This document shows, piece by piece, positions 35,184-44,427 of a stretch of 64,000 bases of DNA. The position numbers were made by a program, and so were the translations under genes. A model generated the notes under the pieces. It searched no databases. It worked only from the letters and a program-made list of their open reading frames with translations, and was not told where the DNA came from. Origin of the DNA: WTFY01 sp964614915 (GTDB taxonomy: Bacteria > Pseudomonadota > Gammaproteobacteria > UBA4575). Numbering within the stretch: the first letter of the stretch is position 1; every line of letters starts with the position of its first letter. Where the stretch lies: NCBI GenBank assembly GCA_964614915.1, contig CAZTNC010000019.1, forward strand, positions 248,001 through 312,000, given 5' to 3'.

Positions 35184-35198
35184 GCTAGGCCCACCGGG

Positions 35199-36050
35199 GT
35201 GGAATGCGATCCGCCACAGGATCCGGCAAAGCCCTGCACTCCAAGGACCGGAGTGGGGCTTCGCTCCCCGCATGTCAGGGAAATCATTGAAACCCGCCCC
35301 AACCTCGATTTCTTCGAGCTGCTGACCGACAACCACCTGTGCGACGGGGGCTACGCCCGGCAGCAAGCCTATCTCATCCGAGAGCATTATCCGGTCAGCC
35401 TGCATTGCGTCGGCATGTCCTTGGGCGGCACCGACCCCCTCGATTTCACCTATCTGGACAAGATCAAGACACTTGCCAGGGAACTCAAACCCATGCACAT
35501 CTCCGATCACCTGTGCTGGACCTCGTATCAATCCCACCACGCCCATGACCTGCTGCCCCTGCCCTATACCGAGGAGGCGGTGCACCATGTCAGCCGGCGC
35601 ATCCACGACATCCAGGACTATCTTGAGACCACCCTGGTGGTAGAGAACGTCTCAAGCTACTTGGAGTTTGCCGCCTCCGACCTGAAGGAATGGGAGTTTC
35701 TGGCGGCCGTGGCAGAAGAGTCCGACAGTCAAATCCTGCTGGATCTGAACAACATCCATGTGAGCCACTACAACAACGGCACCGATGCCGGGGAGTACAT
35801 CGAGAACATTCCGCTTGATCAGGTAGCCGAAATCCATCTTGCAGGGTTTGAACACAAGGGCGAGTACCTGCTCGATGCCCACAACAACCGGGTGTCCGAG
35901 CCCGTCTGGGAACTGTACCGGCAGATCACGAAAAAGACCGTGTCCATCCCGACGCTGATCGAATGGGACAACGACCTGCCACCGTTTGCGATGCTGCTGT
36001 GCGAGGCCAACAAAGCAAGAGGTATCCAGTCGCAGGCAGCAAATGCTTAA
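35199..36050 (+). CDS. bufB: MNIO-family (DUF692) bufferin-modifying enzyme
   Basis: A 283-residue TIM-barrel enzyme of the multinuclear iron-dependent oxidase family, formerly DUF692. It modifies cysteines of BufA. Conserved segments are TGVGLRSPHVREI near residue 17, HISDHLCW near 98, VVENVSSYL near 147, LLDLNNIHVSHYN near 177 and EIHLAGFEHKG near 207; these carry the His, Glu, Asp and Asn ligands of the iron cluster. It starts with GTG at 35199, about 16 bases after bufA1, and is followed by bufC. Length and order are standard for bufferin operons. Confidence 0.9.
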   Translation: MECDPPQDPAKPCTPRTGVGLRSPHVREIIETRPNLDFFELLTDNHLCDGGYARQQAYLIREHYPVSLHCVGMSLGGTDPLDFTYLDKIKTLARELKPMHISDHLCWTSYQSHHAHDLLPLPYTEEAVHHVSRRIHDIQDYLETTLVVENVSSYLEFAASDLKEWEFLAAVAEESDSQILLDLNNIHVSHYNNGTDAGEYIENIPLDQVAEIHLAGFEHKGEYLLDAHNNRVSEPVWELYRQITKKTVSIPTLIEWDNDLPPFAMLLCEANKARGIQSQAANA

Positions 36051-36061
36051 AACCAAACCCC

Positions 36062-36880
36062 ATGCCTGAACTGCATGCCCTCCAGCGCGAGTTCTGGTCC
36101 AGCATAAAACACCGCAAGGCAGATACCGCCGCCCTGGAGCGAGTGCGTGATGACGCGAGAATTTCCCGGGAGAGGCGCGTGGACATCTACCGCACCACGA
36201 TGCGCGAAGCTCATGTGCGGGCCTTGGCAAGCACCTACACGTGCTGCGAGAAGATCCTCGGGGAACGCTATTTCAGGCAACTGGCCAACGAGTTCTATTA
36301 TGGAAACCCTGCAACGCACCAAGATTTAAACCGCTACGGGCAAACCTTCCCTGACTTCGTGCAGGAACTCATCGAACATCATGCAGAGCTGGCCGAGTAC
36401 CCCTACCTGCCTGATCTGGCACGACTGGAGTGGCTGTACGAGCAGGCCTATTATGTCCGGGAAGATGAGGCATTTGATTTCCGGGCGCTGGCAACGCTCG
36501 ATGAGGACGATTACCGCAAGCTGCGTTTTGTGCTGGGCGCATCGGTTGCGACACTGAAGTCCGCCTACCCGGTCTACGAATTATGGAGAGCCCACCAAGG
36601 ACAAGGTGGGATCAAGAAAGTTGTAGCCATTGATGAGCCGCAGTACCTGTTTGTCGCAAGGGAAGAATTCAAGCCGGTCATCCACAAGATTGATCACGCC
36701 TTCTGGTGGGTGATGGATAAGATTGATCAGGGTTACATGTTTGGAGAGCTTGAGACACTCGTCGGACAGGGATCAATGAGGATTCCCTTGCAGACCATCA
36801 TTCCCGAGTTAATTGCAAGGGAATGGATTTGTGGATACTGGCTCGCCGGTGGGAGCAGTGAGTTCTGCCGCACTAATTAG
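36062..36880 (+). CDS. bufC: Bufferin partner protein, DUF2063
   Basis: A 272-residue protein of the DUF2063 family, which acts with the MNIO enzyme as the peptide-recognition partner (BufC). An N-terminal helical domain (about 1-95) contains LQREFWSSI, IYRTTMREA and YFRQLANEFYYGNP. It is followed by the LPDLARLEWLYEQAYY segment and a C-terminal winged-helix-like part. It starts 11 bases after bufB. Its TAG stop overlaps the TAA of the convergent gene on the other strand (36877-36880). Confidence 0.87.
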   Translation: MPELHALQREFWSSIKHRKADTAALERVRDDARISRERRVDIYRTTMREAHVRALASTYTCCEKILGERYFRQLANEFYYGNPATHQDLNRYGQTFPDFVQELIEHHAELAEYPYLPDLARLEWLYEQAYYVREDEAFDFRALATLDEDDYRKLRFVLGASVATLKSAYPVYELWRAHQGQGGIKKVVAIDEPQYLFVAREEFKPVIHKIDHAFWWVMDKIDQGYMFGELETLVGQGSMRIPLQTIIPELIAREWICGYWLAGGSSEFCRTN

Positions 36881-38562
36881 GGATGAGAGTGGAATAGTGT
36901 GGCCATGAATTCCTTGTCAGAAAAATCGATGGTTATGGCAGTTCCAACTTCAATCAATGCTTCTGCAAATATCCTATCCAAACCTTTGATCACACAACCC
37001 GCTACATTGATTTTTCCAAGGTTGTTTCCCCATTCGTCTTTCAGTGACCACTCCCCTTGCTTTACGCTATTCCCGCTTATTCGATGAGTTCCAGCAACTA
37101 GATGCTTGTGAGCACTTACAAATTCCACCAAACATTCACGGCTCTTCTGGAACTCCTCTAGTTCGATTGATGGAGCCAACGATAACTTGTTCAATTGGGC
37201 TTCATTGGCAATGAATCTGTATTTTCCTCGAGATGTCGTAATCCAAAGAGGCGATACAACCATCTGTACTTGGGCATAGTTGGTTGCCAAGCCCTTGCGT
37301 ACGAGAGCTTCTCGTAGTTTGAGAAAAGTCGTTACGGTGCCAACATTCTTTGCTACATCAATCATCAATCGGTCATTCTGGCTCAAAATATCAGGTTTGA
37401 AGTTTGCTCCCCGTGACACCATTTCATCTACAACATCAATTTCATCAAACGCACACACCATAGCTTTAAGTATGTCACGAGATGGACAGTTTCTTACGGT
37501 TCTTGCCCTTTTAACTGCCGTCATCAATCTCTTAAAGGGAAGACAGGGTGCGACAGTCAGGATCTTCCGACAGACATTGATGATCTTGTTCCAGCCGCAG
37601 TTTACGCGGTCAGATCCCCAGTAAATTCTTTGATTACGATCTAACCACTCTAGCGTTGGAATCCTGCTGATACCTGAAATCACAATATCTGAAAAACAGC
37701 GATTCGAATTTTGATTCAAGCATGCAATTTCATCCAGTTGCACAAAATCTTGACAAAAGGCTTCCTTGACCAAGGTGGCCCAAACAAATTCAATCTCATC
37801 AACCTCGTCATGTGGAAAAAGAAACAACTCCTGACCAATGTCTCTACAAACAAGATTCCACTGAACTTGAAATATCTCCATTGCTTTGTTGATTTCTTTG
37901 AAACCTAAGCCACATCGCGTCAATTTATATCTCTTGAGCAAGCCTGGTAGGGTTGAGGCGGCTAAAGGAGCATTTTCCTCTATAAGGGAAATTGTTCTTC
38001 CGAGGAGTGGCATGGACAACCTTTTTTTCGGGATCGCGGTGAGCCCACGACTCTCAATTTGTCTTATCCGCTCTCGGGTTATGGGAGATGCTCGTCCCGA
38101 GGCATTCGGATCATCGGCTAGTTCCTGCAAAGTCCAAACTCGATTGCCATCCCAACCAGTGCGTCTTATGACAATTGCGTATGCATCGGTGCGGACAGAC
38201 ATCTTAACTGCAGCACAAAGCTCATCCTCAATGTATTCAAAGGTGCCAACTGATGTCTGCATGCGGTCCAGACCATCTTGTGCTCCTGATGCGGGAATGT
38301 TTGTTAATTCATCTTTAGTCGACGAGAGTAATTCTCTAACTTCCCTCAAAGTTCTTTTGCCGAAATTCGGAATCTTAAGAAGTTCCGCGTCCGACAAACT
38401 TGCCAATTCGGCAAGTGTCGTCAGCCCTTTTTGACGAAGGCAATTCAAGGCTCTGACAGACAAATTGATGTCAGAAAGCCTGATGTCCTTCCAATCTTCT
38501 TTGGTGTGAGCATTGATGGTGTACACATTCCCAGTGTTTCCATCTTGCTTCATGTACTGCAT
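36877..38562 (-). CDS. RNA polymerase alpha-CTD/sigma4-like domain protein
   Basis: A 561-residue protein. Residues 27-81 are an RNA polymerase alpha C-terminal domain (LSVRALNCLRQKGLTTLAEL...IPNFGKRTLREV), and residues about 140-180 look like sigma-70 region 4 (TRERIRQIESRGL). The remaining 380 residues are largely helical with several Cys and no family I recognise. It is too large to be RpoA and lacks the assembly domain. It lies 47 bases after vsr in a leftward operon with Dcm and an ATPase, so it may regulate or take part in a defence system. Codon use is A+T-richer than the flanks, indicating transfer. Confidence 0.75.
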   Translation of the reverse strand: MQYMKQDGNTGNVYTINAHTKEDWKDIRLSDINLSVRALNCLRQKGLTTLAELASLSDAELLKIPNFGKRTLREVRELLSSTKDELTNIPASGAQDGLDRMQTSVGTFEYIEDELCAAVKMSVRTDAYAIVIRRTGWDGNRVWTLQELADDPNASGRASPITRERIRQIESRGLTAIPKKRLSMPLLGRTISLIEENAPLAASTLPGLLKRYKLTRCGLGFKEINKAMEIFQVQWNLVCRDIGQELFLFPHDEVDEIEFVWATLVKEAFCQDFVQLDEIACLNQNSNRCFSDIVISGISRIPTLEWLDRNQRIYWGSDRVNCGWNKIINVCRKILTVAPCLPFKRLMTAVKRARTVRNCPSRDILKAMVCAFDEIDVVDEMVSRGANFKPDILSQNDRLMIDVAKNVGTVTTFLKLREALVRKGLATNYAQVQMVVSPLWITTSRGKYRFIANEAQLNKLSLAPSIELEEFQKSRECLVEFVSAHKHLVAGTHRISGNSVKQGEWSLKDEWGNNLGKINVAGCVIKGLDRIFAEALIEVGTAITIDFSDKEFMATLFHSHP

Positions 38563-38609
38563 TATATTCTGACGGCCCGCGAGAGTCGTTTGATAGTTGC
38601 AATCGGCTT

Positions 38610-39029
38610 TTATTCTACATGTCGTGCTGTCTGGCCCACGAAATTACACAACTTATCTCTTAGGCCTTCGATTGGATCAATCTGACAAGACCAAATAACC
38701 AAGACATGCCACCCCTGATCACGTAACAAATCAATTGCTTTCTTGTCTCGCATTACGTTAGCGGCAAATTTTTGCTCCCAAAATTCAACGTTCGTCTTTG
38801 GTGTCGTAGCATATTTGCATCCAGCATGACGATGCCAGTAACACCCGTGCACGAAGATGGCCTTCTTTTCTGCATGGAGAACAATATCTGGTGTACCAGG
38901 CAACTGCTTAACATGCGTATCAAAATCACGTCCTAGCGACGACAAACAGCGCTGTACCGATTGTTCTGGTGCGGTGTTTTGTCGCCTTACGGCAGACATT
39001 CTTCGACTGGCCTCAAGCGTTGCATCCAT
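38610..39029 (-). CDS. vsr: Very short patch repair endonuclease Vsr
   Basis: A 139-residue DNA mismatch endonuclease that nicks next to T:G mispairs arising from deamination of 5-methylcytosine. Hallmarks are MSAVRRQNTAPE at the start, catalytic Asp48 in LPGTPDIVL, His61, and zinc ligands in FVHGCYWHRHAGC (Cys63, His68, Cys71). The block ATTPKTNVEFWEQKFAANVMRD follows. It is placed 132 bases after a cytosine methyltransferase, the usual partner. Start at ATG 39029; Met11 is an alternative. Confidence 0.93.
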   Translation of the reverse strand: MDATLEASRRMSAVRRQNTAPEQSVQRCLSSLGRDFDTHVKQLPGTPDIVLHAEKKAIFVHGCYWHRHAGCKYATTPKTNVEFWEQKFAANVMRDKKAIDLLRDQGWHVLVIWSCQIDPIEGLRDKLCNFVGQTARHVE

Positions 39030-39161
39030 CAGTTATTCAAGCAATATGCACACAAACAGACTAATCCATTGCATCAATTTTAACTCGGGTCCTGATGACA
39101 TGGGGATGCGCCATTTGTGATAGAACCAAGGGAACAACCGCGTTATGGACTTTGTTTCCAA

Positions 39162-40499
39162 TCAGATGGATGACAAAGCAGCGAGTCCCGTCACATAACC
39201 CAATTGTGGTGGAACAGCGTCACCGATCAAATGGGCTAATCGCTGACGGTGCACTTCATCCCCTCTTCGCCCTGAAAATTGAAAATCGTCTGGAAATCCT
39301 TGAAGACGGGCCCCCTCATGAAGAGTCAATCCTCTAGCTTGTGTTGGATGCGTGAACCGCCCTCTACCAGGTGAAAGAAATCCCTTCGTAATCGTTTGAG
39401 CAGGCTGGTTAGCATAAATTCTACCGTAGACCGACCCATAGTTGTGGCTGCCGTCTTGATGGCAAACAGGCCGTTCCTCATCAGGAAGCTCCCAAATGTC
39501 ATTTTCAATCAAGTACTTTACCCGCTGATGGTTTTCAGGAGACAAACGAGACGGCAAATCAAAATCCTTAAGCGATTCTATATCGACAAGATCCCTGATC
39601 GCGTCCATGGCAGACAATGGTTCACAGGTAAGCGCGTTAAAACCTGACAAGAAATCAAAGGGTCGGTTTTTAGCAGCTATCAAAAAATGCCTACGCCTTT
39701 TTTGCGGTGTTCCAAAGAATGAAGCATCTAGCACGCCCTCACTCTTATCTATCTTGTATCCAGCCGAAACCAGCATCTCAATAGCTCTTTCGACTACCCT
39801 TTGACGAGCCCTCCTTACGGTTACAACGTTTTCAATGACTACAACCTTTGCATCTAGGGCTATTGCGCAAGCAGCAGCCGCTACGTAAAGCTCGTTCCTC
39901 ACATCCGTGCGCCTACTCTTGTTGTTCAAGTTTGAATTTCCCTCACAAGGAGGGCCAGCAATTACCATGTCGATCTTGCCTTTGAGCGAAAGAAGAGTTT
40001 GATTTGTGATCCTGATCTGTTGCAACGGCGTCTCCAATCCAGCACTTCGCTCTTCTCGGTAAGTGACTAAGTTCGCTATATTCTCGTTTAGTATTCGAAG
40101 GGGATGGAGATTGTTCTTATAAACTTTAATCGCTTCGTCTAGTACATCTACGCAAAGCTGAAAAACAGGTCTCACACCGACTGCTTCACATGCCCAGCGA
40201 ACACCTGTAGCGAGACCTCCACATCCTGAATACAGATCAACGATGTTCACTTCAGGCCGCTGAGGATTCAACTCAATTCGTGGGAGGGATCCCCGCATAC
40301 GGGTGTCCCACCAAAGCTTCCTCAAATCCGATCTACTGCTACATGACCGGTGCCCTCCCTTCGGAAGCGCCATTTCTGAAACACCTGAGAATGGCCCGGC
40401 CTGCGTTTCTCGGATCAGTCGACCGTCGTCAAGCAGAATCTTCTCAGTAGGTGCGCTTGCTTGACTTTCGCAATGTCTTTTCTCAAGCGAGCACTTCAT
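39162..40499 (-). CDS. DNA (cytosine-5-)-methyltransferase
   Basis: A 445-residue C5 cytosine methylase. Motif I is VDLYSGCGGLATG (residue 87). The catalytic Cys185 lies in AGPPCEGNSN (motif IV), followed by VIENVV (motif VI), QKRRRHFLIAA (motif VIII) and ARLQGFPDDF with IGDAVPPQLG (motifs IX/X). An 80-residue N-terminal extension precedes motif I. It overlaps the upstream unknown gene by 4 bases. Target specificity is not readable. Together with Vsr and a GHKL ATPase it forms a restriction- or modification-like operon; no classical type II endonuclease is adjacent. Confidence 0.92.
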   Translation of the reverse strand: MKCSLEKRHCESQASAPTEKILLDDGRLIRETQAGPFSGVSEMALPKGGHRSCSSRSDLRKLWWDTRMRGSLPRIELNPQRPEVNIVDLYSGCGGLATGVRWACEAVGVRPVFQLCVDVLDEAIKVYKNNLHPLRILNENIANLVTYREERSAGLETPLQQIRITNQTLLSLKGKIDMVIAGPPCEGNSNLNNKSRRTDVRNELYVAAAACAIALDAKVVVIENVVTVRRARQRVVERAIEMLVSAGYKIDKSEGVLDASFFGTPQKRRRHFLIAAKNRPFDFLSGFNALTCEPLSAMDAIRDLVDIESLKDFDLPSRLSPENHQRVKYLIENDIWELPDEERPVCHQDGSHNYGSVYGRIYANQPAQTITKGFLSPGRGRFTHPTQARGLTLHEGARLQGFPDDFQFSGRRGDEVHRQRLAHLIGDAVPPQLGYVTGLAALSSI

Positions 40500-41227
40500 T
40501 TGGCTTTATCCCAAGCAGCACGTTGTTCCCAAATGCTGTCAATGAGTTCCATACTATCCAAGTCATCAAGTAACTCGAAAGCCATTGAGGCGTTTCTGCG
40601 GGTAATTTCTCTGGCCAATTTCCGATACTGCTCTCGATGCAGATTCTGGCTCTCATCGTCTGGAAAAACATATTGAATAAAAGCTCGAGCTAATTGTGGA
40701 ACGCTACCAAAATCGATTCTCACTATGTGGGATTGCCAAACGTCAACATCTCCGCGTCTAGACAATTCGTACGGATCTTTTGCTCTGGGGTTGAATACTG
40801 ACTGTGCACAGAGCCACAAGTAAGCATACATTCCCTGCTTCATTTGTCCTAACCCAAAATATTGTTCTCTTGCATGTCCTGATTCTTGACTTGGGTAGCG
40901 CCAATCGACAAGATCTGCAAAGTCGCCATCAACCGAAAACGTCAGCCAGCGCCAGAACCCTGCATCACCGGCAATGATCGGATGAAGGTCAAGACGCTGA
41001 TGCACCAACGATGCTGCCTGTCGCTCAAACACATAACCTGGCTTTTCAAATCCATCAGCCAACTCCCATAGAATGTTGGACAGATCGATTGATCGTGCTT
41101 CATCAAATTCTGCCCCGCTCACTAGAACAGTTGCATCTTGGACTATGGGTTCAATCTCTTTCTCGGCCAAATGCGCATCAAAGGCTCGACGACTTGCCTC
41201 CAGCGACAAGGTAGGATAGGTCTGCAC
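40496..41227 (-). CDS. Unknown protein in Dcm-Vsr-ATPase operon
   Basis: A 243-residue soluble protein, family not recognised. It begins with a helical, charged region (LEASRRAFDAHLAEKEIEP), has a central FWRWLTFSVDGDFADLVDWRYP segment rich in Trp and Asp, and ends in a long helical stretch (REQYRKLAREITRRN...ELLDDLDSMELIDSIWEQR). It is coupled to the methylase by a 4-base overlap and starts 12 bases after the next upstream gene, so it must be part of the same functional unit. No nuclease motif is evident. Confidence 0.8.
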   Translation of the reverse strand: MQTYPTLSLEASRRAFDAHLAEKEIEPIVQDATVLVSGAEFDEARSIDLSNILWELADGFEKPGYVFERQAASLVHQRLDLHPIIAGDAGFWRWLTFSVDGDFADLVDWRYPSQESGHAREQYFGLGQMKQGMYAYLWLCAQSVFNPRAKDPYELSRRGDVDVWQSHIVRIDFGSVPQLARAFIQYVFPDDESQNLHREQYRKLAREITRRNASMAFELLDDLDSMELIDSIWEQRAAWDKAK

Positions 41228-41239
41228 GACAAGTTCCTC

Positions 41240-42166
41240 TTAAAGTTTTGCGAAGGAATTGTTAAGGCCAACGTGGTACTGAGCCCAGGCATGAACTAGT
41301 CCCGAAAAATTTGGCAGTTCACTTCGTGTGATAATTTCGTCTTCTGTTAAATCTGATGCTTCAGACAGCTGTTCAAACATAATTTTTCGTAACCCAGTTT
41401 CCTCAATCGGTTTTTCTCCCTCTCCAACCGCTCTAATTGCTATCTCAGTGAATATTGCTGCAGTCATCTCGTAGCAAAAAAGATTCGCCATCCCCTCATC
41501 GTTCTCAAGAACTTGGAACGCCTCTCGGTGATTATCATTAAAAAGGATTTCCACGATCTCGGCAGGCGGACGTTCTAGATCTTCTCCTAGCCAGCGAATG
41601 AGCCACACTGTGTCTCTTGACGTGCCTTGTTTTTCAAACTCCTCTGGAGACACCCAACGAGTCGGTATTTTGGAGGCTTGAGTCATGGTGCGAATCTTGA
41701 AGGTCCGGCGTGCTACGACATCCCCTTTGTGAAAAGCAATGCCAAGCTCTCTCTCCGTAGTCTCCAAAGGCGTAGCTACGATGCTCACATCCACACGCCC
41801 GGACCGAGAAAATCCTGACCATGCCGATGACAATTTAATGGGCTTGGTAGGCAATGCTCGGGCCTCGCACTGGTATGCTTTTGCAAATTTGTTTAGTTCT
41901 CGGTCACGGATTACCACTGACAGCATGATCTCATCCGCAGCCAAACCCGTAGAACGGACAAGTTCATCTAGGTTGGCTTCAATTCTGAGTGCAGGTTGGA
42001 AATCTTCCCAGAAGTCAGATTTCATGATCAGTCGCGTGTCAGTGGCATCAAATGATTCTGAAAGTCGAAGTCGTAGCGTACAGGCCTCAAGTCCTTTGCT
42101 AGACGTCTTGAAGGGCTCGATGGACTCGTTCTCATTTGCATTCCAAGAAATTTTTGTTTCGTTCAT
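41240..42166 (-). CDS. Unknown protein in Dcm-Vsr-ATPase operon
   Basis: A 308-residue protein without a recognised domain. The N-terminal half has beta-strand character (LRLRLSESFD...RIEANLDELVRSTGL); the C-terminal half is helical. A WLIRWLGEDLERPPAEIVEILFNDNHREAFQVLEND segment stands out. It overlaps the upstream ATPase gene by 4 bases. The pattern resembles accessory proteins coded beside MutL-like ATPases in predicted restriction systems, but I cannot name a family. Confidence 0.8.
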   Translation of the reverse strand: MNETKISWNANENESIEPFKTSSKGLEACTLRLRLSESFDATDTRLIMKSDFWEDFQPALRIEANLDELVRSTGLAADEIMLSVVIRDRELNKFAKAYQCEARALPTKPIKLSSAWSGFSRSGRVDVSIVATPLETTERELGIAFHKGDVVARRTFKIRTMTQASKIPTRWVSPEEFEKQGTSRDTVWLIRWLGEDLERPPAEIVEILFNDNHREAFQVLENDEGMANLFCYEMTAAIFTEIAIRAVGEGEKPIEETGLRKIMFEQLSEASDLTEDEIITRSELPNFSGLVHAWAQYHVGLNNSFAKL

Positions 42167-44013
42167 GCGTCTTCACCCCCAGATGACGCCGTCAAATCTC
42201 TAACGACGGTCACAGCCCAACGCGTCCTCCAACTCGGGTGTACATGAGCCGATGCGTGAAACGCTAAGGGTCTGTCAGGAATAAGTTTGACTCCAAACGA
42301 ATCTGAACGGTTGGGTATAGATGCTCCGTCAGCATCAAATACGGTGCAGGAAATGGACGTGCCCGGTTTGGCCTCTGCATCTTCTAAGACTTTCAAGATG
42401 ACTTTAACCTTGCAAAGAACCGGTTCCACGCTAACTCCTTCCGCCAATGCAACTGTGAAATCAAGATGATCGATGACGGGATCACAATTAAAGTCTCGTC
42501 TTCCCTTCTTGTGAACGGTGAATGCCCGTCGTGCTGGCTTAGGACGAGACGGGGGTCCCTTCTTCCTTTTTCGAAATATCGGTCCAAGTATGTCGTCCAG
42601 AAAGTCCAGGCCCTCGCTGGTAGTAGTTGAGGGAGCATCTTTCTGCCTTGTCTGAAAATCCCGAAAACGCTCCTTGATTCGGTGATGCGTAAGTCGAACC
42701 AAGTCTGCTGCACTCTCGCCCAGAGATCTTCGCAATCGAGCATTACTTTCATTCCACTCATCGTGTGCTTCTGGTTCAGAAAGGGTGAAACATTTGCTGG
42801 GCTTCTTGCCGATGGCCTCAAACACGCCAACTGCATCTGGATCACCTTCTCTTGCATAATCTGAATTGTACTGAATGACCAAACCACTACGGATGAGTGC
42901 GACTGTGTTTGCAAGCGCATTTTGCTCTGCCTTAATTCCTCCAAGCGCTTTCAAGCACAGGTGACCAACTTCGCCACTAACTGCAAGATTGATCTTCTTG
43001 TTCTCGTAAGCTTCCGGCTCTACGCCCTGCTTAATGTTCGCATAGCAATCAACAAACGGCTTTATGTCAGGTCTATCGCTTGGTCTTGGCAGTAGTAGTT
43101 TCGATTCTTCATCAAAGAACTCCAAATCGACATATTCCTTTGCATGTGCATTGAATGTCCGTGGCCACCAAAATTTTTCACAGGCATCGAGACAATCAGA
43201 TGGCAACATGTCGCAATCCAATAGCATCACCGTCAGACCCGTATCATCCGGCGATCTCACTTCCAAGCCTACGCTTCTAGCAAGCTCATGAGCGTCGTCG
43301 TCAATCAGTGGTCTTGCAGGGTAATCTTCATTGCCGGAAGCAGGGCCAAAAAATGCATGGCCAGTGTAGTCGCTGTTTTCAATCCTGTGGCCCGGCAAGA
43401 AGGCCGTAGCCATGAATCTCGCACTCGCACCGCCCGTAGAATCAGTCGGCTCAAAGCATGAATAATATGCCATCGTACGTATCTTGGACGTCACCGCATA
43501 CACCATCTTTCCAACCCCATAGGACCCCAGCAAATCTCCAGCATCCTCCAACTTGTTAGATGTATAAATCGAAAGGACTAAATTGTAGAAGCGGCTGTTT
43601 ACTCCTTCACTTGTTCGCCAGTTCCCACCAAGTCCGTTGGTGTTGTGATCGGTGAGCAGTAGGGCTGAGATCGGCACATCTAGATCGTTCAAGCAGCTAA
43701 GGCAGGTCTCCTCATACTTGAACCAGCCATGAGCCTCAGGAAAGGATTTTGCGCGTTCCGCAATTTCTGCCAAACCAAATTTGCTTACTAGGGCAGATTT
43801 CTCTTCGCCCCGATACTGTCTGCGCCTAACGGAAAAGCGCACTGGGCCACTAGCATCGTCCCTTCGTTCATCGGCCGAGTTTTGTATCGCCTCTCGCATG
43901 AGAAGTTCGGCATCCGACAGTCGTGTGTGCTGCAGAGGATTAGCCATCTGGTCAGCAGGAACCATCATTGCAGCCTGTCGTAGGAAATGCCAAGTAGGGT
44001 TCATGTCATCCAT
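42163..44013 (-). CDS. GHKL (Hsp90/MutL-like) ATPase of a defence-type operon
   Basis: A 616-residue protein whose first 180 residues form a Bergerat ATP-binding fold. The N-box is MREAIQNSADER near residue 40, a G1-like LLLTDHNTNGLGG lies near 118, and a G2 loop LLGSYGVGKMVY near 160. The central and C-terminal parts are unassigned and include a basic KKGPPSRPKPARR stretch at about 495. Paralogous ATPases are used in predicted anti-phage systems with Z1 helicases and methylases, but no helicase is here. It is first in the leftward operon (start ATG 44013; an upstream TTG is possible). Confidence 0.8.
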   Translation of the reverse strand: MDDMNPTWHFLRQAAMMVPADQMANPLQHTRLSDAELLMREAIQNSADERRDDASGPVRFSVRRRQYRGEEKSALVSKFGLAEIAERAKSFPEAHGWFKYEETCLSCLNDLDVPISALLLTDHNTNGLGGNWRTSEGVNSRFYNLVLSIYTSNKLEDAGDLLGSYGVGKMVYAVTSKIRTMAYYSCFEPTDSTGGASARFMATAFLPGHRIENSDYTGHAFFGPASGNEDYPARPLIDDDAHELARSVGLEVRSPDDTGLTVMLLDCDMLPSDCLDACEKFWWPRTFNAHAKEYVDLEFFDEESKLLLPRPSDRPDIKPFVDCYANIKQGVEPEAYENKKINLAVSGEVGHLCLKALGGIKAEQNALANTVALIRSGLVIQYNSDYAREGDPDAVGVFEAIGKKPSKCFTLSEPEAHDEWNESNARLRRSLGESAADLVRLTHHRIKERFRDFQTRQKDAPSTTTSEGLDFLDDILGPIFRKRKKGPPSRPKPARRAFTVHKKGRRDFNCDPVIDHLDFTVALAEGVSVEPVLCKVKVILKVLEDAEAKPGTSISCTVFDADGASIPNRSDSFGVKLIPDRPLAFHASAHVHPSWRTRWAVTVVRDLTASSGGEDA

Positions 44014-44427
44014 AACTCGTGCTGACAATATCGGCTCTTATTAAGTACCAAGCGGATGGCTAGGACTAGCCAATAATATAGCCAGTTGTATTCGTTCTTA
44101 TAACTTATCTAAATCACGCCGCTCACTTGTAGTGTGCAGACCCTCAGCGTACTGACTCCAGCTGATGACCTACGCTGCCTTGCTCTTGATGGCGTGGGTC
44201 AAAATCCCAAAACGGCAGTTTGTCCAACTCAATTGGTCGTCAGCCTCAACAGACAGGATATCTATGGCCTTCATGCTGAGCTGGGTAGCACTCACCATGA
44301 AGTCTCCAAGCCATCTGACCGCCAACACCTTACAAAATTAGCCTTTCTATCGCAATGGACTGAGTCAAGAATAGCAACGAGACATCTCACGCTCTAGCAT
44401 TTATCGGTGCGGCACTTGAAACGGGAT
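44014..44427. other. Intergenic, no supported gene
   Basis: About 410 bases upstream of the ATPase gene, A+T-rich near 44040-44110, which probably holds the operon promoter. A rightward 87-codon frame (44134-44397) has no ribosome site and no recognisable product; a mobile-element relic is possible but I could not establish it. Confidence 0.45.

Noticed and set aside
44134..44397. 87-codon frame upstream of the ATPase gene
   Set aside because: No ribosome site and no recognisable domain; transposase relic considered but not supported in any frame.
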